DNA from: Verrucomicrobiota bacterium
GTDB lineage: Bacteria; Verrucomicrobiota; Verrucomicrobiia; Limisphaerales; CAZBKV01
NCBI GenBank assembly: GCA_021160185.1
Contig: JAGHDA010000242.1
Coordinates: 1 to 13,295, forward strand
DNA length: 13,295 bases
Reading direction: 5' to 3'
Shown: positions 1 through 7,147 of the stretch, piece after piece
Layout of the letters: each line of letters opens with the position of its first letter
Position numbering within the stretch: the stretch's first letter is position 1
Program-made: the position numbers and the translations under genes
The notes under the pieces: model-generated
Databases searched by the model: none
Seen by the model: the letters and a program-made list of their open reading frames with translations, nothing else
Told to the model about the DNA's origin: nothing

Positions 1-240
1 GCCGTGGCCCGGTTGGGCGGAGTGGTGGACGCGCCGATGCTCTTGCAGATTGCCGTCGCTCGAACCGGCGAGACGCAAAAGGCGGCGCGATGGGCGCTGG
101 CGCGCCTCCGTGGCGAGGACGTGAATTCGGTCCTCTCTGCGCTGGCGGAGAAAGGCCCGCCCGGAGTGCAAGCCGAGGCGATTCGCGCCTTGCGGATCCG
201 CGGCGCGGAGAGAGCGGTTCCTATCCTCTTGCGCGTCGCC
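1..240 (+). pseudogene. Inverted continuation of the same HEAT-repeat gene
   Basis: Frame 1 of the plus strand encodes HEAT-like sequence with no start or stop of its own. Its first 28 codons (1-84) match codons 337-364 of the minus-strand HEAT gene, in phase and with identical residues. The next 52 codons (85-240) continue the repeat pattern, for example AARWALARLRGEDV and AEAIRALRIRGAERAVPILL. After about 240 the frame becomes antisense. The simplest reading is that this is the true downstream part of the gene, placed in the wrong orientation. Joining codon 364 to base 85 would give a protein of at least 416 residues. Calling it a separate gene is less likely because the overlap is nearly perfect at DNA level. 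Confidence 0.75.
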
Positions 241-320
241 TTTTGCGTCTCGCCGGTTCGAGCGACGGCGATCTGCAAGAGCATCGGCGCGTCCACCACT
301 CCGCCCAACCGGGCCACGGC
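1..320. repeat. Inverted repeat, 89-bp arms, 142-bp spacer (fold-back)
   Basis: Arm 1-89 is the reverse complement of 232-320 (position i pairs with 321-i) at 87 of 89 bases. Mismatches are 51/270, a silent ATT versus ATC Ile codon, and 85/236, which lies inside a short stretch where the two sides may have been joined. The first arm touches the window edge, so the repeat may extend left. Both arms encode the same HEAT segment in phase. This is expected of a chimera or inverted duplication, not of a functional inverted repeat. Confidence 0.95.
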
Positions 321-1328
321 GCGAAGGGCCGCCACGCGCACCGCCTCGTTTGGGGATTGTGTGGCGTTCACGACCGTCTGGATCGCTCCCGGGTCGCTGA
401 AGCGCTCCAACGCGGCGATCTTCGTTTCCGGAGCAAGCCGGTCCCACAACTCCAGCAGCGCCTGGGCGGCGATCGGATTGGCGGACTCGCACACAGCCTG
501 AGCCGCGCCTTGAGCCAAAGCGCGATCCGAGCCGGTCAGAGCCGCTTCGGCGGCATCCAGACCGGCCTTCAAATCGCAGGCGAGGAGGCCGCGCAGCGCG
601 CCGATCCGCAAGGCCTCGGCCCGCGCCTGACGCCAAATTTCCCCGTAAACCGCGGCGGCTTGGGCCCGTTTGCCGTCGGCCGCAAGCCGCTCGGCGCAGA
701 GGAGCAAAGCGTGTTGGCGACGCGGTTCCAACCGGGCCGGAACGCGCGCGCGCCGGAGGGCTTCCAACGCTTCCGCGCCGCCCAGTCGCCCCAGGGCGTG
801 CAACGCCTCCTCAACCACCGTCGCGTCCCTGCTCTGAGCCAAAGGAACGAGCAGCGGAACGGCGGAGGGATCGGAAGCCCGGGCGCCGATGGTTTGGATA
901 ATTCCCGCCTGAAGAAGGCCCTGAGTTTTGCCGAGCATCCGCCGCAGAGCGGCGTCCGCTTTCGGGCCGGGAATTCCCTGAAGCGCCAGCCGCGCCACGG
1001 CGGCCAGCTTGGGATCTGCCAGCAACGGCTCCAGCGCGGGAACGGATCGCTCGGACCCCGCAAACCGCAATTGGCGGCACACCCAATTCTTGCAGTCGGT
1101 TGTGGCCTGAGAAGAGCGCAACGTGGCCAGAAGCCGCTCCTCGATTTTTCGCAAGCGGCGCGGCGAGGCGGCGCGAATTTGGGCCTCAATCGCCATCGTC
1201 GCGTCGCGGGGTTGGTCAAACGCGTACCGAAGAACCTCTCGGTAAGGCTCGGCGGCCTGCGCGGCGGACGCGGCGAAGGCAACAACCAGCGCCGCGGTCA
1301 GAGAGGAAAAAAGAGAATTCGTTTTCAT
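232..1328 (-). CDS. Secreted HEAT-repeat protein, N-terminal part (broken by fold-back)
   Basis: Reading from ATG at 1328 gives a secretory signal peptide (hydrophobic about residues 10-22, likely cleavage after AQA at 23-25). Alpha-helical repeats of HEAT/armadillo type follow from about residue 90, for example SERSVPALEPLLADPKLAAV (92-111) and DPSAVPLLVPLA (153-164), with later units near 305-360. HEAT repeats are protein-binding scaffolds, so no reaction can be assigned. The start is well supported: GGAAGGAA at 1334-1341 lies 5 bases upstream. The gene follows the Gfo/Idh/MocA gene by 47 bases on the same strand, so co-transcription is likely. The frame stays open to the window edge, but after residue 364 (TQKA) it translates the antisense of the same gene and loses repeat character. 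Residues 1-364 are therefore authentic and the rest is not. C79 and C84 fall in the first helical segment. Confidence 0.85.
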
Positions 1329-1375
1329 TGCGATTCCTTCCGGTTCAAGAGCGGAACAATTCCCACATCTTCGCC

Positions 1376-2665
1376 CTACAGATGCCAAGGCGCGCGCGTG
1401 GCGCGCGTCATAAGCTGGGAAGCGCCCGGGTCGTCGAGAATCTTCTCCCGCACGGGATCCCAGCGGATCTTTCGTCCCGTCCAGATGGCGATCATGCTCA
1501 ATTGAGTGATCGTGTCCGACATCACGGCGACCTCCGCGGGAGCGACGGTCGCCCGGCGGCTGCGGACGCACTCGATGAAATTCCCCATGTGATGGGAGCT
1601 TTCATAAAGCCGGACTTCTTCCGGACCAATCCGCTCCTTCAGGAGGGACTCAGGCCGCGCGCGCAGCCCGCCGCGGCTGATCCAGATCTCGCCCTTCTCG
1701 CCGGTGAAGTGAGCGCAATCCGGCCCGGGGGTGAAATGAAACGGGACGCCGTCGGCGAACTTGCCGCGGATGTCCCAGTCGTAGGGCGCGTCGAAGAGCC
1801 CGGAACCGAACTTGCCGGCGCCTTCGTACTCAACCGGAACTGCGGCGCGGGGGGCGTCGCCAAGCGCCCAAACCATGTCCGTAAGCGGATGCGCGCCCCA
1901 TCCGCCGATGAAGCCGTGGGCGTTGTCTGAACACCAATAGGCCCCCCAACAGGTGCAGCGATCCTTGGTGTAAGGCCGCCAAGGCGCCGGCCCAAGCCAC
2001 AAATCGTAGTTCAGATCCTCCGGGACCGGGATCGGCGTAAGCGAGCCGCCCTTATAGCCATAGCTGGGCGCGGTCACCTCTACAGCGCGGATTTTTCCGA
2101 GGCGGCCGTTGCGGACCAGTTCGCATCCGAAGCGCACATGCTTCATCGAGCGCTGCTGGGTCCCGTACTGGAAGACGCGTCCGTAGCGCCGGACCTCTTC
2201 GCGCATCCGGAGGTTTTCTTCCATGCTCAATCCCAGAGGCTTCTCCACATAGACGTCTTTGCCGGCGCGCACGGCCCTCAGAGCCGCCGGCACGTGCCAA
2301 TGATCCGGGGTAGCTATCAGGATCGCGTCCAGGTCGTCCCGGGCGATGAGATCGCGCAAATCCTCATAAGGCGTGCAAACTTTCTTGCCGTAGCGTTTGT
2401 TGAGGCGTTCCGCAGTCCGTTCCCTCCGGGAGCGGAACGCGTCGCACACCGCCAGGCACATCACGCCCGGTCGGGTGACCGCCGCGTTCAAATCGGCCGT
2501 GCCGCGCCCGCCGACCCCGATGGCGCCGATATGGACGTTCCGGCTGGGAGCTTGCGCGCCCAACACGCCGGCCGGAATGATGGTCGGAACGGCCGCCGCG
2601 CCGAGGCCCAGCGCGCGTTCCAGGAATCGCCGTCTGGAAATCCGAGGCTCTCGTGGCGTTTTCAT
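1376..2665 (-). CDS. Tat-exported Gfo/Idh/MocA family oxidoreductase
   Basis: A 429-residue NAD(P)-dependent oxidoreductase, probably acting on a sugar or cyclitol. A twin-arginine signal (SRRRFL, 10-15, then a hydrophobic run to about 36) predicts folded export with cofactor bound. The Rossmann domain shows GVGGRG (50-55), the conserved ATPDHWH (118-124) and the EKP motif (141-143) with presumed catalytic K142. The C-terminal alpha/beta domain has GGWGAHPLTD (254-263), where H259 and D263 sit in the usual active-site position. Length and domain order are normal. Three cysteines (237, 239, 245) precede that motif. The ATG at 2665 is chosen because it gives a complete Tat signal; no clear Shine-Dalgarno is seen. 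The gene lies 47 bases upstream of the HEAT-repeat gene and is divergent from the thioredoxin-like gene. The substrate cannot be read from sequence. Confidence 0.95.
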   Translation of the reverse strand: MKTPREPRISRRRFLERALGLGAAAVPTIIPAGVLGAQAPSRNVHIGAIGVGGRGTADLNAAVTRPGVMCLAVCDAFRSRRERTAERLNKRYGKKVCTPYEDLRDLIARDDLDAILIATPDHWHVPAALRAVRAGKDVYVEKPLGLSMEENLRMREEVRRYGRVFQYGTQQRSMKHVRFGCELVRNGRLGKIRAVEVTAPSYGYKGGSLTPIPVPEDLNYDLWLGPAPWRPYTKDRCTCWGAYWCSDNAHGFIGGWGAHPLTDMVWALGDAPRAAVPVEYEGAGKFGSGLFDAPYDWDIRGKFADGVPFHFTPGPDCAHFTGEKGEIWISRGGLRARPESLLKERIGPEEVRLYESSHHMGNFIECVRSRRATVAPAEVAVMSDTITQLSMIAIWTGRKIRWDPVREKILDDPGASQLMTRATRAPWHL

Positions 2666-2711
2666 GCTGCGCAGGGTACCGCCGCGCCCCTTTCAAGGCC
2701 AGCCTGAAGCG

Positions 2712-2736
2712 CGTTTTCGTCCCCGAAACGAAAGCG
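2712..2736. promoter_or_regulatory. Palindrome in divergent intergenic region
   Basis: CGTTTTCGT (2712-2720) and ACGAAAGCG (2728-2736) form a 9-bp inverted repeat with one G-U pair around a 7-base centre. The core TTTCGT/ACGAAA is exact. It lies in the 134-bp gap between the oxidoreductase and thioredoxin-like genes, where a shared operator could sit. It has no T-tract. No matching promoter boxes were found nearby, so an operator role is only a guess. Confidence 0.3.
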
Positions 2737-2799
2737 TGGAAGGATTTCCGATGCCGCGGCGCGTTGCCATTGCGAGAAGGAAGGCTAAACTGGGCGTCG

Positions 2800-3339
2800 G
2801 TGAGAAAACTGGTTTTATTGGCGGCGTTCGCGGCGGGCCTGGCGCTGGCGCTTCATTTCTCGAAGCGACCGAAGGGCGAGGGCGATCTTTACGCCAAATC
2901 AGTTTTAGGGAAAAAGGGTCCGAAACTGGTCGTGGAAAAGTGGATCCACGGCCCGCCGCCGACAGAGGGGAAATTCGTTCTTGTTGATTTCTGGGCCGCC
3001 TGGTGCCCGCCATGCAGGCAGACCATCCCCGAGTTGAACCGGATCGCGAAGAAATTCGCTGACCGGCTGGTAGTGATCGGCATAAGCGGCGAAAGCGAGT
3101 CGGCGGTCAAGAACTTCCGCAATCCCCGAATCGAGTACTACGTGGGGATCGACCCTCAGGAGCGCATGGCCCGGGAACTGGAAGTACGCGCCATTCCCTA
3201 TGTGATTCTCATGGATCCGCAAGGCATTGTCCGTTGGGAAGGCAACCCGCTGGTTCCGAGCCGCCGTCTGAGCGAGGCTGTCATTGAACAAATCCTACGC
3301 GGCGAAAGGGGCGACGGGAGCGCCCCGGGCGAAGGATGA
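2800..3339 (+). CDS. Membrane-anchored TlpA-like thioredoxin-fold protein
   Basis: A 179-residue thiol-disulfide oxidoreductase, likely facing the periplasm. From GTG at 2800 the protein begins MRKLVLLAAFAAGLALAL, a positively charged N-terminus and one hydrophobic anchor (about 4-20). The thioredoxin fold follows: VLVDFWAAWCPPCRQ with the redox pair C69-P-P-C72, and AIPYVI with the cis-proline P133. The central LVVIGISGES strand fits the TlpA/ResA group, which reduces disulfides in envelope proteins or apocytochromes. The frame is open from GTG 2653, but that start overlaps the opposite gene and puts about 49 unlike residues before the anchor. GTG 2800 is preferred, with GAAGGAAGG at 2776-2784 as a rather distant ribosome site; TTG 2770 or 2764 are alternatives. 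No cytochrome biogenesis gene is adjacent, so the partner is unknown. Confidence 0.85.
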   Translation: MRKLVLLAAFAAGLALALHFSKRPKGEGDLYAKSVLGKKGPKLVVEKWIHGPPPTEGKFVLVDFWAAWCPPCRQTIPELNRIAKKFADRLVVIGISGESESAVKNFRNPRIEYYVGIDPQERMARELEVRAIPYVILMDPQGIVRWEGNPLVPSRRLSEAVIEQILRGERGDGSAPGEG

Positions 3340-3361
3340 GCCTCCGGCGAGGCGGAACGGT

Positions 3362-3391
3362 TTGATTCGGAAGGAGCGGATCGGCTATAAA
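3362..3391 (+). promoter_or_regulatory. Candidate sigma70-type promoter before the yebC gene
   Basis: TTGATT (3362-3367) and TATAAA (3386-3391) are separated by 18 bases and resemble -35 and -10 boxes (4 of 6 and 5 of 6 to consensus). A start near 3398 would give a leader of about 50 bases before the ATG at 3448. This is a pattern match only. The same bases overlap a hairpin that would read as a terminator on the other strand. Confidence 0.4.
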
Positions 3392-3412
3392 AAGCCCGAA
3401 CGAGCGGGGCTT
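3389..3412 (-). terminator. Hairpin with T-run on the minus strand
   Basis: Read on the minus strand, AAGCCCCG (3412-3405), a six-base loop and CGGGCTT (3398-3392) form a stem with one bulge, followed by T residues down to 3389. This is the form of an intrinsic terminator. However, both flanking genes run on the plus strand, and on that strand the hairpin has no T-run. It may stop antisense transcripts or be chance. Confidence 0.3.
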
Positions 3413-3447
3413 AGACCGTGTCGAACCAATAAGCGCAGGCTCAACCG

Positions 3448-4200
3448 ATGGCAGGCCATAGCAAATGGGCGAAAGTTAAGCATTTCAAGGGCGCGATCGA
3501 CGCCAAGCGCGCCAAGGTGTTCGCGAAGCTCTCGCGGGAACTCATGATCGCGGCGCGGATGGGCGGAGGGGATCCGGACCTGAACCCGCGCCTGCGCATG
3601 GTGCTGCTCAAGTGCAAGAGCGCCAACATGCCCTCCGAAAACATCGAGCGGGCGATTAAAAAGGCCACCGGCGAAGAAGGCGCCGAAGCGTTCGAGGAGC
3701 TTCTCTACGAAGTGTTCGGCCCCGGCGGCGTGGGGCTGTTGGTCGAGATCAGCACCGACAATCGCAACCGCACAGCCGCCGAGATCCGCGCTTTGCTGAA
3801 CCGGAACGGGGGCACGATCGCCACCTCCGGCGCCGTGACGCGGCTCTTCCAGCGCAAAGGCCAAATCCTGGTGGACCGGGAAGCGGCCGAAGAAGACCGG
3901 CTCATGGAGTTGGCCATTGAAGCGGGGGCGGAGGATTTCAAGACGCGCGAGGGCTACTACGAGATCCTCACCGAGCCGGCCCAGTTTGAAGCGGTGCACA
4001 AAGCCTTCGAAAAGGCGGGCGTCAAATGCGAAAGCGCTGAAGTCACCTATGTGCCCCAACTTGCCGCCCCGGTGGAAGATCCCAAAGCGCTGGGCGCTCT
4101 GAATCGATTGATCGAGGCGCTCGAAGACCATGACGACGTCAGGGAGGTCCATTCCAACGCGGAATTCAACGAAAGCCTCCAGGCGGCCGAGCAGGCTTGA
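3448..4200 (+). CDS. yebC: YebC/PmpR (TACO1) family protein
   Basis: A full-length 250-residue member. Hallmarks are the N-terminal AGHSKWAKVKH (2-12), the helical first domain through NMPSENIERAIKKATG (60-75), FGPGGVGLLVE (90-100), TDNRNRT (103-109), AIEAGAED (156-163) and the C-terminal LEDHDDVREVHSNAEF (225-240). The family was long called a DNA-binding transcriptional regulator. More recent work on YebC and mitochondrial TACO1 supports a cytoplasmic role in translation, helping ribosomes through polyproline stretches. The ATG at 3448 starts exactly at the conserved N-terminus; only a weak GCAGG lies upstream. The gene sits 108 bases after the thioredoxin-like gene and 91 bases before the MMPL transporter. 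It has no ruvC/ruvA neighbour, a common context elsewhere. Nothing is missing from the family core. Confidence 0.97.
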   Translation: MAGHSKWAKVKHFKGAIDAKRAKVFAKLSRELMIAARMGGGDPDLNPRLRMVLLKCKSANMPSENIERAIKKATGEEGAEAFEELLYEVFGPGGVGLLVEISTDNRNRTAAEIRALLNRNGGTIATSGAVTRLFQRKGQILVDREAAEEDRLMELAIEAGAEDFKTREGYYEILTEPAQFEAVHKAFEKAGVKCESAEVTYVPQLAAPVEDPKALGALNRLIEALEDHDDVREVHSNAEFNESLQAAEQA

Positions 4201-4291
4201 GTTTTTGGAGAAAATCGAGGCGCCTTCCTGTGCCCCGCGGGACTGAACTTGCGAGGCCGGGGCGCTTCCTCCCCTGGCGAAGGCCGACACA

Positions 4292-7120
4292 GTGAAACAT
4301 CGGGATTCAGACTCGCCCTCTCTCGCCTCCCCGGACGGGATTCCAACCCGAGGGCCGGGCCTGTGGCTGCGGCAGCTTGCCGATTGGGTCCACGCCGCCC
4401 CGTGGGCTTGGATCCTGCCTCAGTTGCTCCTCTTCATCCTCGCGGTCTGGTATACTGCCCAGAATCTTCAATTCAACACCGACCGCAACGATCTGGTCAA
4501 CAACAATCGGCAGGATCGCCGTGAATATCTTCGTTTTCTGGAGGAATTCAACGCGGGAGACGAACTGGTCGCCCTCGTGGAAAGCGAGGACGTAGAGAAA
4601 AACAGGCAATTCGTGGAACGGCTCGGCAGGCGTCTGGAACAGGAAACGAATCTCTTCCAGGATGTCTTTTACAAGGGCGACCTCTCCATGATGGGCCCCA
4701 AGGCGCTGCTCTTTGTAACCAACGAAACCGTGCTCCGCGAGATGGCTCAACGACTGGAGGAAGCCCGCCCTGTCCTCACCCGGTTCGCTGCGGTCACCAA
4801 TCTCAATTCGACGCTCCATCTGGTCCTGGACGCCTTCCGCTCGGGAAAAGAGGAGAGCGTGGACGCAGCGTTCGTTGATGGATTGCCCGCTCTGACCCGA
4901 ATCGTGGACCAGGCGGCCGACGCCCTGGCAAGGCCCGGCCTGCCTCCTTCCCCAGGCGTGGCCGCGTTGTTCGACGGGAGCGAAGAGGCCGAGCAAAACC
5001 TCTACATCACCTTCGCCACCAACCGCATCTACCTGGTTACGGCTCGAGCGCTCGACCCCAAGCTGAACGAACAGGCCGTGGAGCGATTTCGAGAACTGAT
5101 CAGAGAAGTTCAGGCCCAGGTCCCCGGCGTAAACGCAGGGCTTACAGGGGAGCCGGTGCTGGAGGTGGACGAGATGCAGCAGGCGCGGCGAGACATGACC
5201 CGCGCCACGATCCTGGCTCTGGTCCTCTGCGGGCTGCTTCTCATGTACAGCTATCGCGAGGCGGGGCGGCCGTTGAAGGCCATTCTCTCGCTCATCGTCG
5301 GGCTCGGCTACACTTTGGGGTTCACCACGCTGGCCATCGGCCACCTGAACATTCTCACGCTGACCTTCCTTCCAATTCTAGTAGGCCTGGCGATCGATTT
5401 CGGCATTCACCTGGTCACCCGATTCGAAGAGGAGCTTCACTGGGGACGCAGCAGTCTGGAGGCGTTGGAAATCGCGCTCTCCCGCACCGGCCAAGGCGTG
5501 CTGACCGGCGCCTTCACGACGGCGGGAGCGTTCTTCGCCATGGGCCTCACCGACTTCAAGGGAATTCGGGAAATGGGGGTCATCTGCGGCAGCGGCCTGT
5601 TGATCTCGCTCATTCCCATGACCACCTTCCTGCCGGCGCTCCTCTCCCTGGGCAAAAGAGAGAGCCGCCGCAAGCTCAGGCGGCGCTACTCCCACCACCG
5701 GGCTCGAATCGAACAGCTTTGGCTCCAGCGCCCCGGATGGGTTCTGCTTTTGGGCGTCGGAGCGACGATTCTGGCCGCCGCGCAGATTCGCAAGGTGCGC
5801 TTCGATTACAACCTTCTTCACCTCCAATCCCGCGGACTCTCCTCGGTTTTTTATGAACATAAGTTGATGGAGACCGACATGCGCTCGGTCCTCTTCGGCG
5901 CGGTCATGGTGAATTCGCTCCAAGAAGCGGCCGAGATGGAGGAAAAAATCAGCCGCCTGCCTTCCGTAGCCGGCGTGGAATCCATGACGCCTTACCTGAC
6001 CGGCAACCAGACCAACAAGCTGCGCTTGATCCGGCAGGTAAAATCAAAGCTTCACGGGTTGAAGCTCCCCGAACCGGATCTCGCCCCGGTGAACGTCTCC
6101 GAGCTCCACCAAACCGTGCGGCGGCTGGACGCCTATCTTGGCCTGGCGCTGGACATGATCCCCCCCAAAGAGGAGCCTGAGCTGCGCGCCAAGCTTCTCG
6201 CCCTCCGCCAAGCCGTCCGCCGTCTTCGCGCGCGCCTGGTGGAGACGGACCACCAGGAAGCCCAAAAGAAACTGACCGCTTTCCAGCGAGCCCTTTTTAA
6301 GGAACTGCGGGACACATTCGACGCCATCCGCAACCAGGACGACTCCTCTCCGCTCCAGGTCAAGGACATTCCCGCGCCGTTGCGCCACCGTTTCGTAAGC
6401 CGGGACGGGAAAACTTTCCTGCTCCACATAACCTCGAAGCTGAATCTTTGGGAGCGAAAAAACCAAGAACAGTTCCTTGCCGAACTGCGGAGCGTTTCGC
6501 CTTCGGTCACCGGAACGCCCGTCCAGCTTTTCGAATACACCACCCAGCTCAAGCAGAGTTATCAACAGGCCGCTTACTATGCGGCCGCGGCAATCGCTCT
6601 GCTGGTGTTTATTCACTTCCGCTCCCTGAGCTGCGTGTTCCTGGCCCTGACGCCGGTGGGGCTGGGCATGATCTGGATGGCGGGCTGGATGGGCTGGAGC
6701 GGGCTTCCCTTTAATCCGGCGAACATCATGACCTTGCCGCTGGTGATCGGCGTGGGCGTCACCAACGGCATTCACATCCTCCACCGCTGCACCGAGGAGT
6801 GCAACCCGGGCGTCTTGGCGCGAAGCACCGGCAAGGCGGTGCTGGTCTCCGCGCTGACAACCATCCTGGGCTTCGGCAGCCTTATGATCGCCCGGCATCG
6901 CGGCATCGCCAGCTTGGGCGAATTGATGGCCGTGGGCACAGCCACCTGCATGATCGCCGGGCTGACGCTTTTGCCCGCCCTGCTCACCTGGCTCCAGCGG
7001 CGGGGATGGTATTTGCCGGGCACGCGGGCGCGCTTGATTCACAACCAGCGCGCGCGGACCGCCCCGCCCGTTTCGCCGCCGAAGGAGAAAGCAGCCGCGC
7101 CGGCGCCGACGCAGAAATAG
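4292..7120 (+). CDS. MMPL/RND-superfamily transporter
   Basis: A 942-residue inner-membrane exporter with a duplicated layout. TM1 is about 38-56, followed by a large periplasmic loop (about 57-302). TMs 2-6 fall within 303-453, then TM7 (about 482-498), a second periplasmic loop with a charged helical stretch (about 610-680), and TMs 8-12 within 758-900. TM4 carries GLAIDFGIHLVTR (365-377) with an intramembrane Asp369. The matching TM10 segment is GVGVTNGIHILHR (820-832). MMPL proteins use proton flow to move lipids or hydrophobic compounds to the outer envelope; HpnN of hopanoid export is a similar protein. No hopanoid gene is in the window, so the substrate stays open. GTG 4292 is supported by GAAGG at 4279-4283, 8 bases upstream. 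The C-terminal tail (about 911-942) is Pro/Ala/Lys-rich and presumably cytoplasmic. The gene converges with glnE with a 27-base gap and no visible terminator. Confidence 0.9.
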   Translation: MKHRDSDSPSLASPDGIPTRGPGLWLRQLADWVHAAPWAWILPQLLLFILAVWYTAQNLQFNTDRNDLVNNNRQDRREYLRFLEEFNAGDELVALVESEDVEKNRQFVERLGRRLEQETNLFQDVFYKGDLSMMGPKALLFVTNETVLREMAQRLEEARPVLTRFAAVTNLNSTLHLVLDAFRSGKEESVDAAFVDGLPALTRIVDQAADALARPGLPPSPGVAALFDGSEEAEQNLYITFATNRIYLVTARALDPKLNEQAVERFRELIREVQAQVPGVNAGLTGEPVLEVDEMQQARRDMTRATILALVLCGLLLMYSYREAGRPLKAILSLIVGLGYTLGFTTLAIGHLNILTLTFLPILVGLAIDFGIHLVTRFEEELHWGRSSLEALEIALSRTGQGVLTGAFTTAGAFFAMGLTDFKGIREMGVICGSGLLISLIPMTTFLPALLSLGKRESRRKLRRRYSHHRARIEQLWLQRPGWVLLLGVGATILAAAQIRKVRFDYNLLHLQSRGLSSVFYEHKLMETDMRSVLFGAVMVNSLQEAAEMEEKISRLPSVAGVESMTPYLTGNQTNKLRLIRQVKSKLHGLKLPEPDLAPVNVSELHQTVRRLDAYLGLALDMIPPKEEPELRAKLLALRQAVRRLRARLVETDHQEAQKKLTAFQRALFKELRDTFDAIRNQDDSSPLQVKDIPAPLRHRFVSRDGKTFLLHITSKLNLWERKNQEQFLAELRSVSPSVTGTPVQLFEYTTQLKQSYQQAAYYAAAAIALLVFIHFRSLSCVFLALTPVGLGMIWMAGWMGWSGLPFNPANIMTLPLVIGVGVTNGIHILHRCTEECNPGVLARSTGKAVLVSALTTILGFGSLMIARHRGIASLGELMAVGTATCMIAGLTLLPALLTWLQRRGWYLPGTRARLIHNQRARTAPPVSPPKEKAAAPAPTQK

Positions 7121-7147
7121 CCTCGCCGCCCGCCTCCTGCTCACGGC

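Noticed and set aside
1..320. Inverted repeat as a transposon end or attachment site
   Set aside because: The arms are coding sequence of the HEAT gene in phase, with no transposase, target duplication or integrase.
90..1505. Long plus-strand open frame of 471 codons
   Set aside because: It is antisense to the HEAT and oxidoreductase genes. Its Arg/Gly-rich product has no recognisable domain, and GC-rich DNA keeps such frames open by chance.
2653..2799. Thioredoxin-like protein starting at GTG 2653
   Set aside because: This would overlap the start of the divergent oxidoreductase gene and place 49 atypical residues before the membrane anchor.
3392..3447. tRNA-like fragment before yebC (TCGAACCA-type string)
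   Set aside because: No cloverleaf can be folded around it and the length is too short.
7121..7147. Bidirectional terminator between the convergent transporter and glnE genes
   Set aside because: The 27-base gap has no stem with flanking T-runs.
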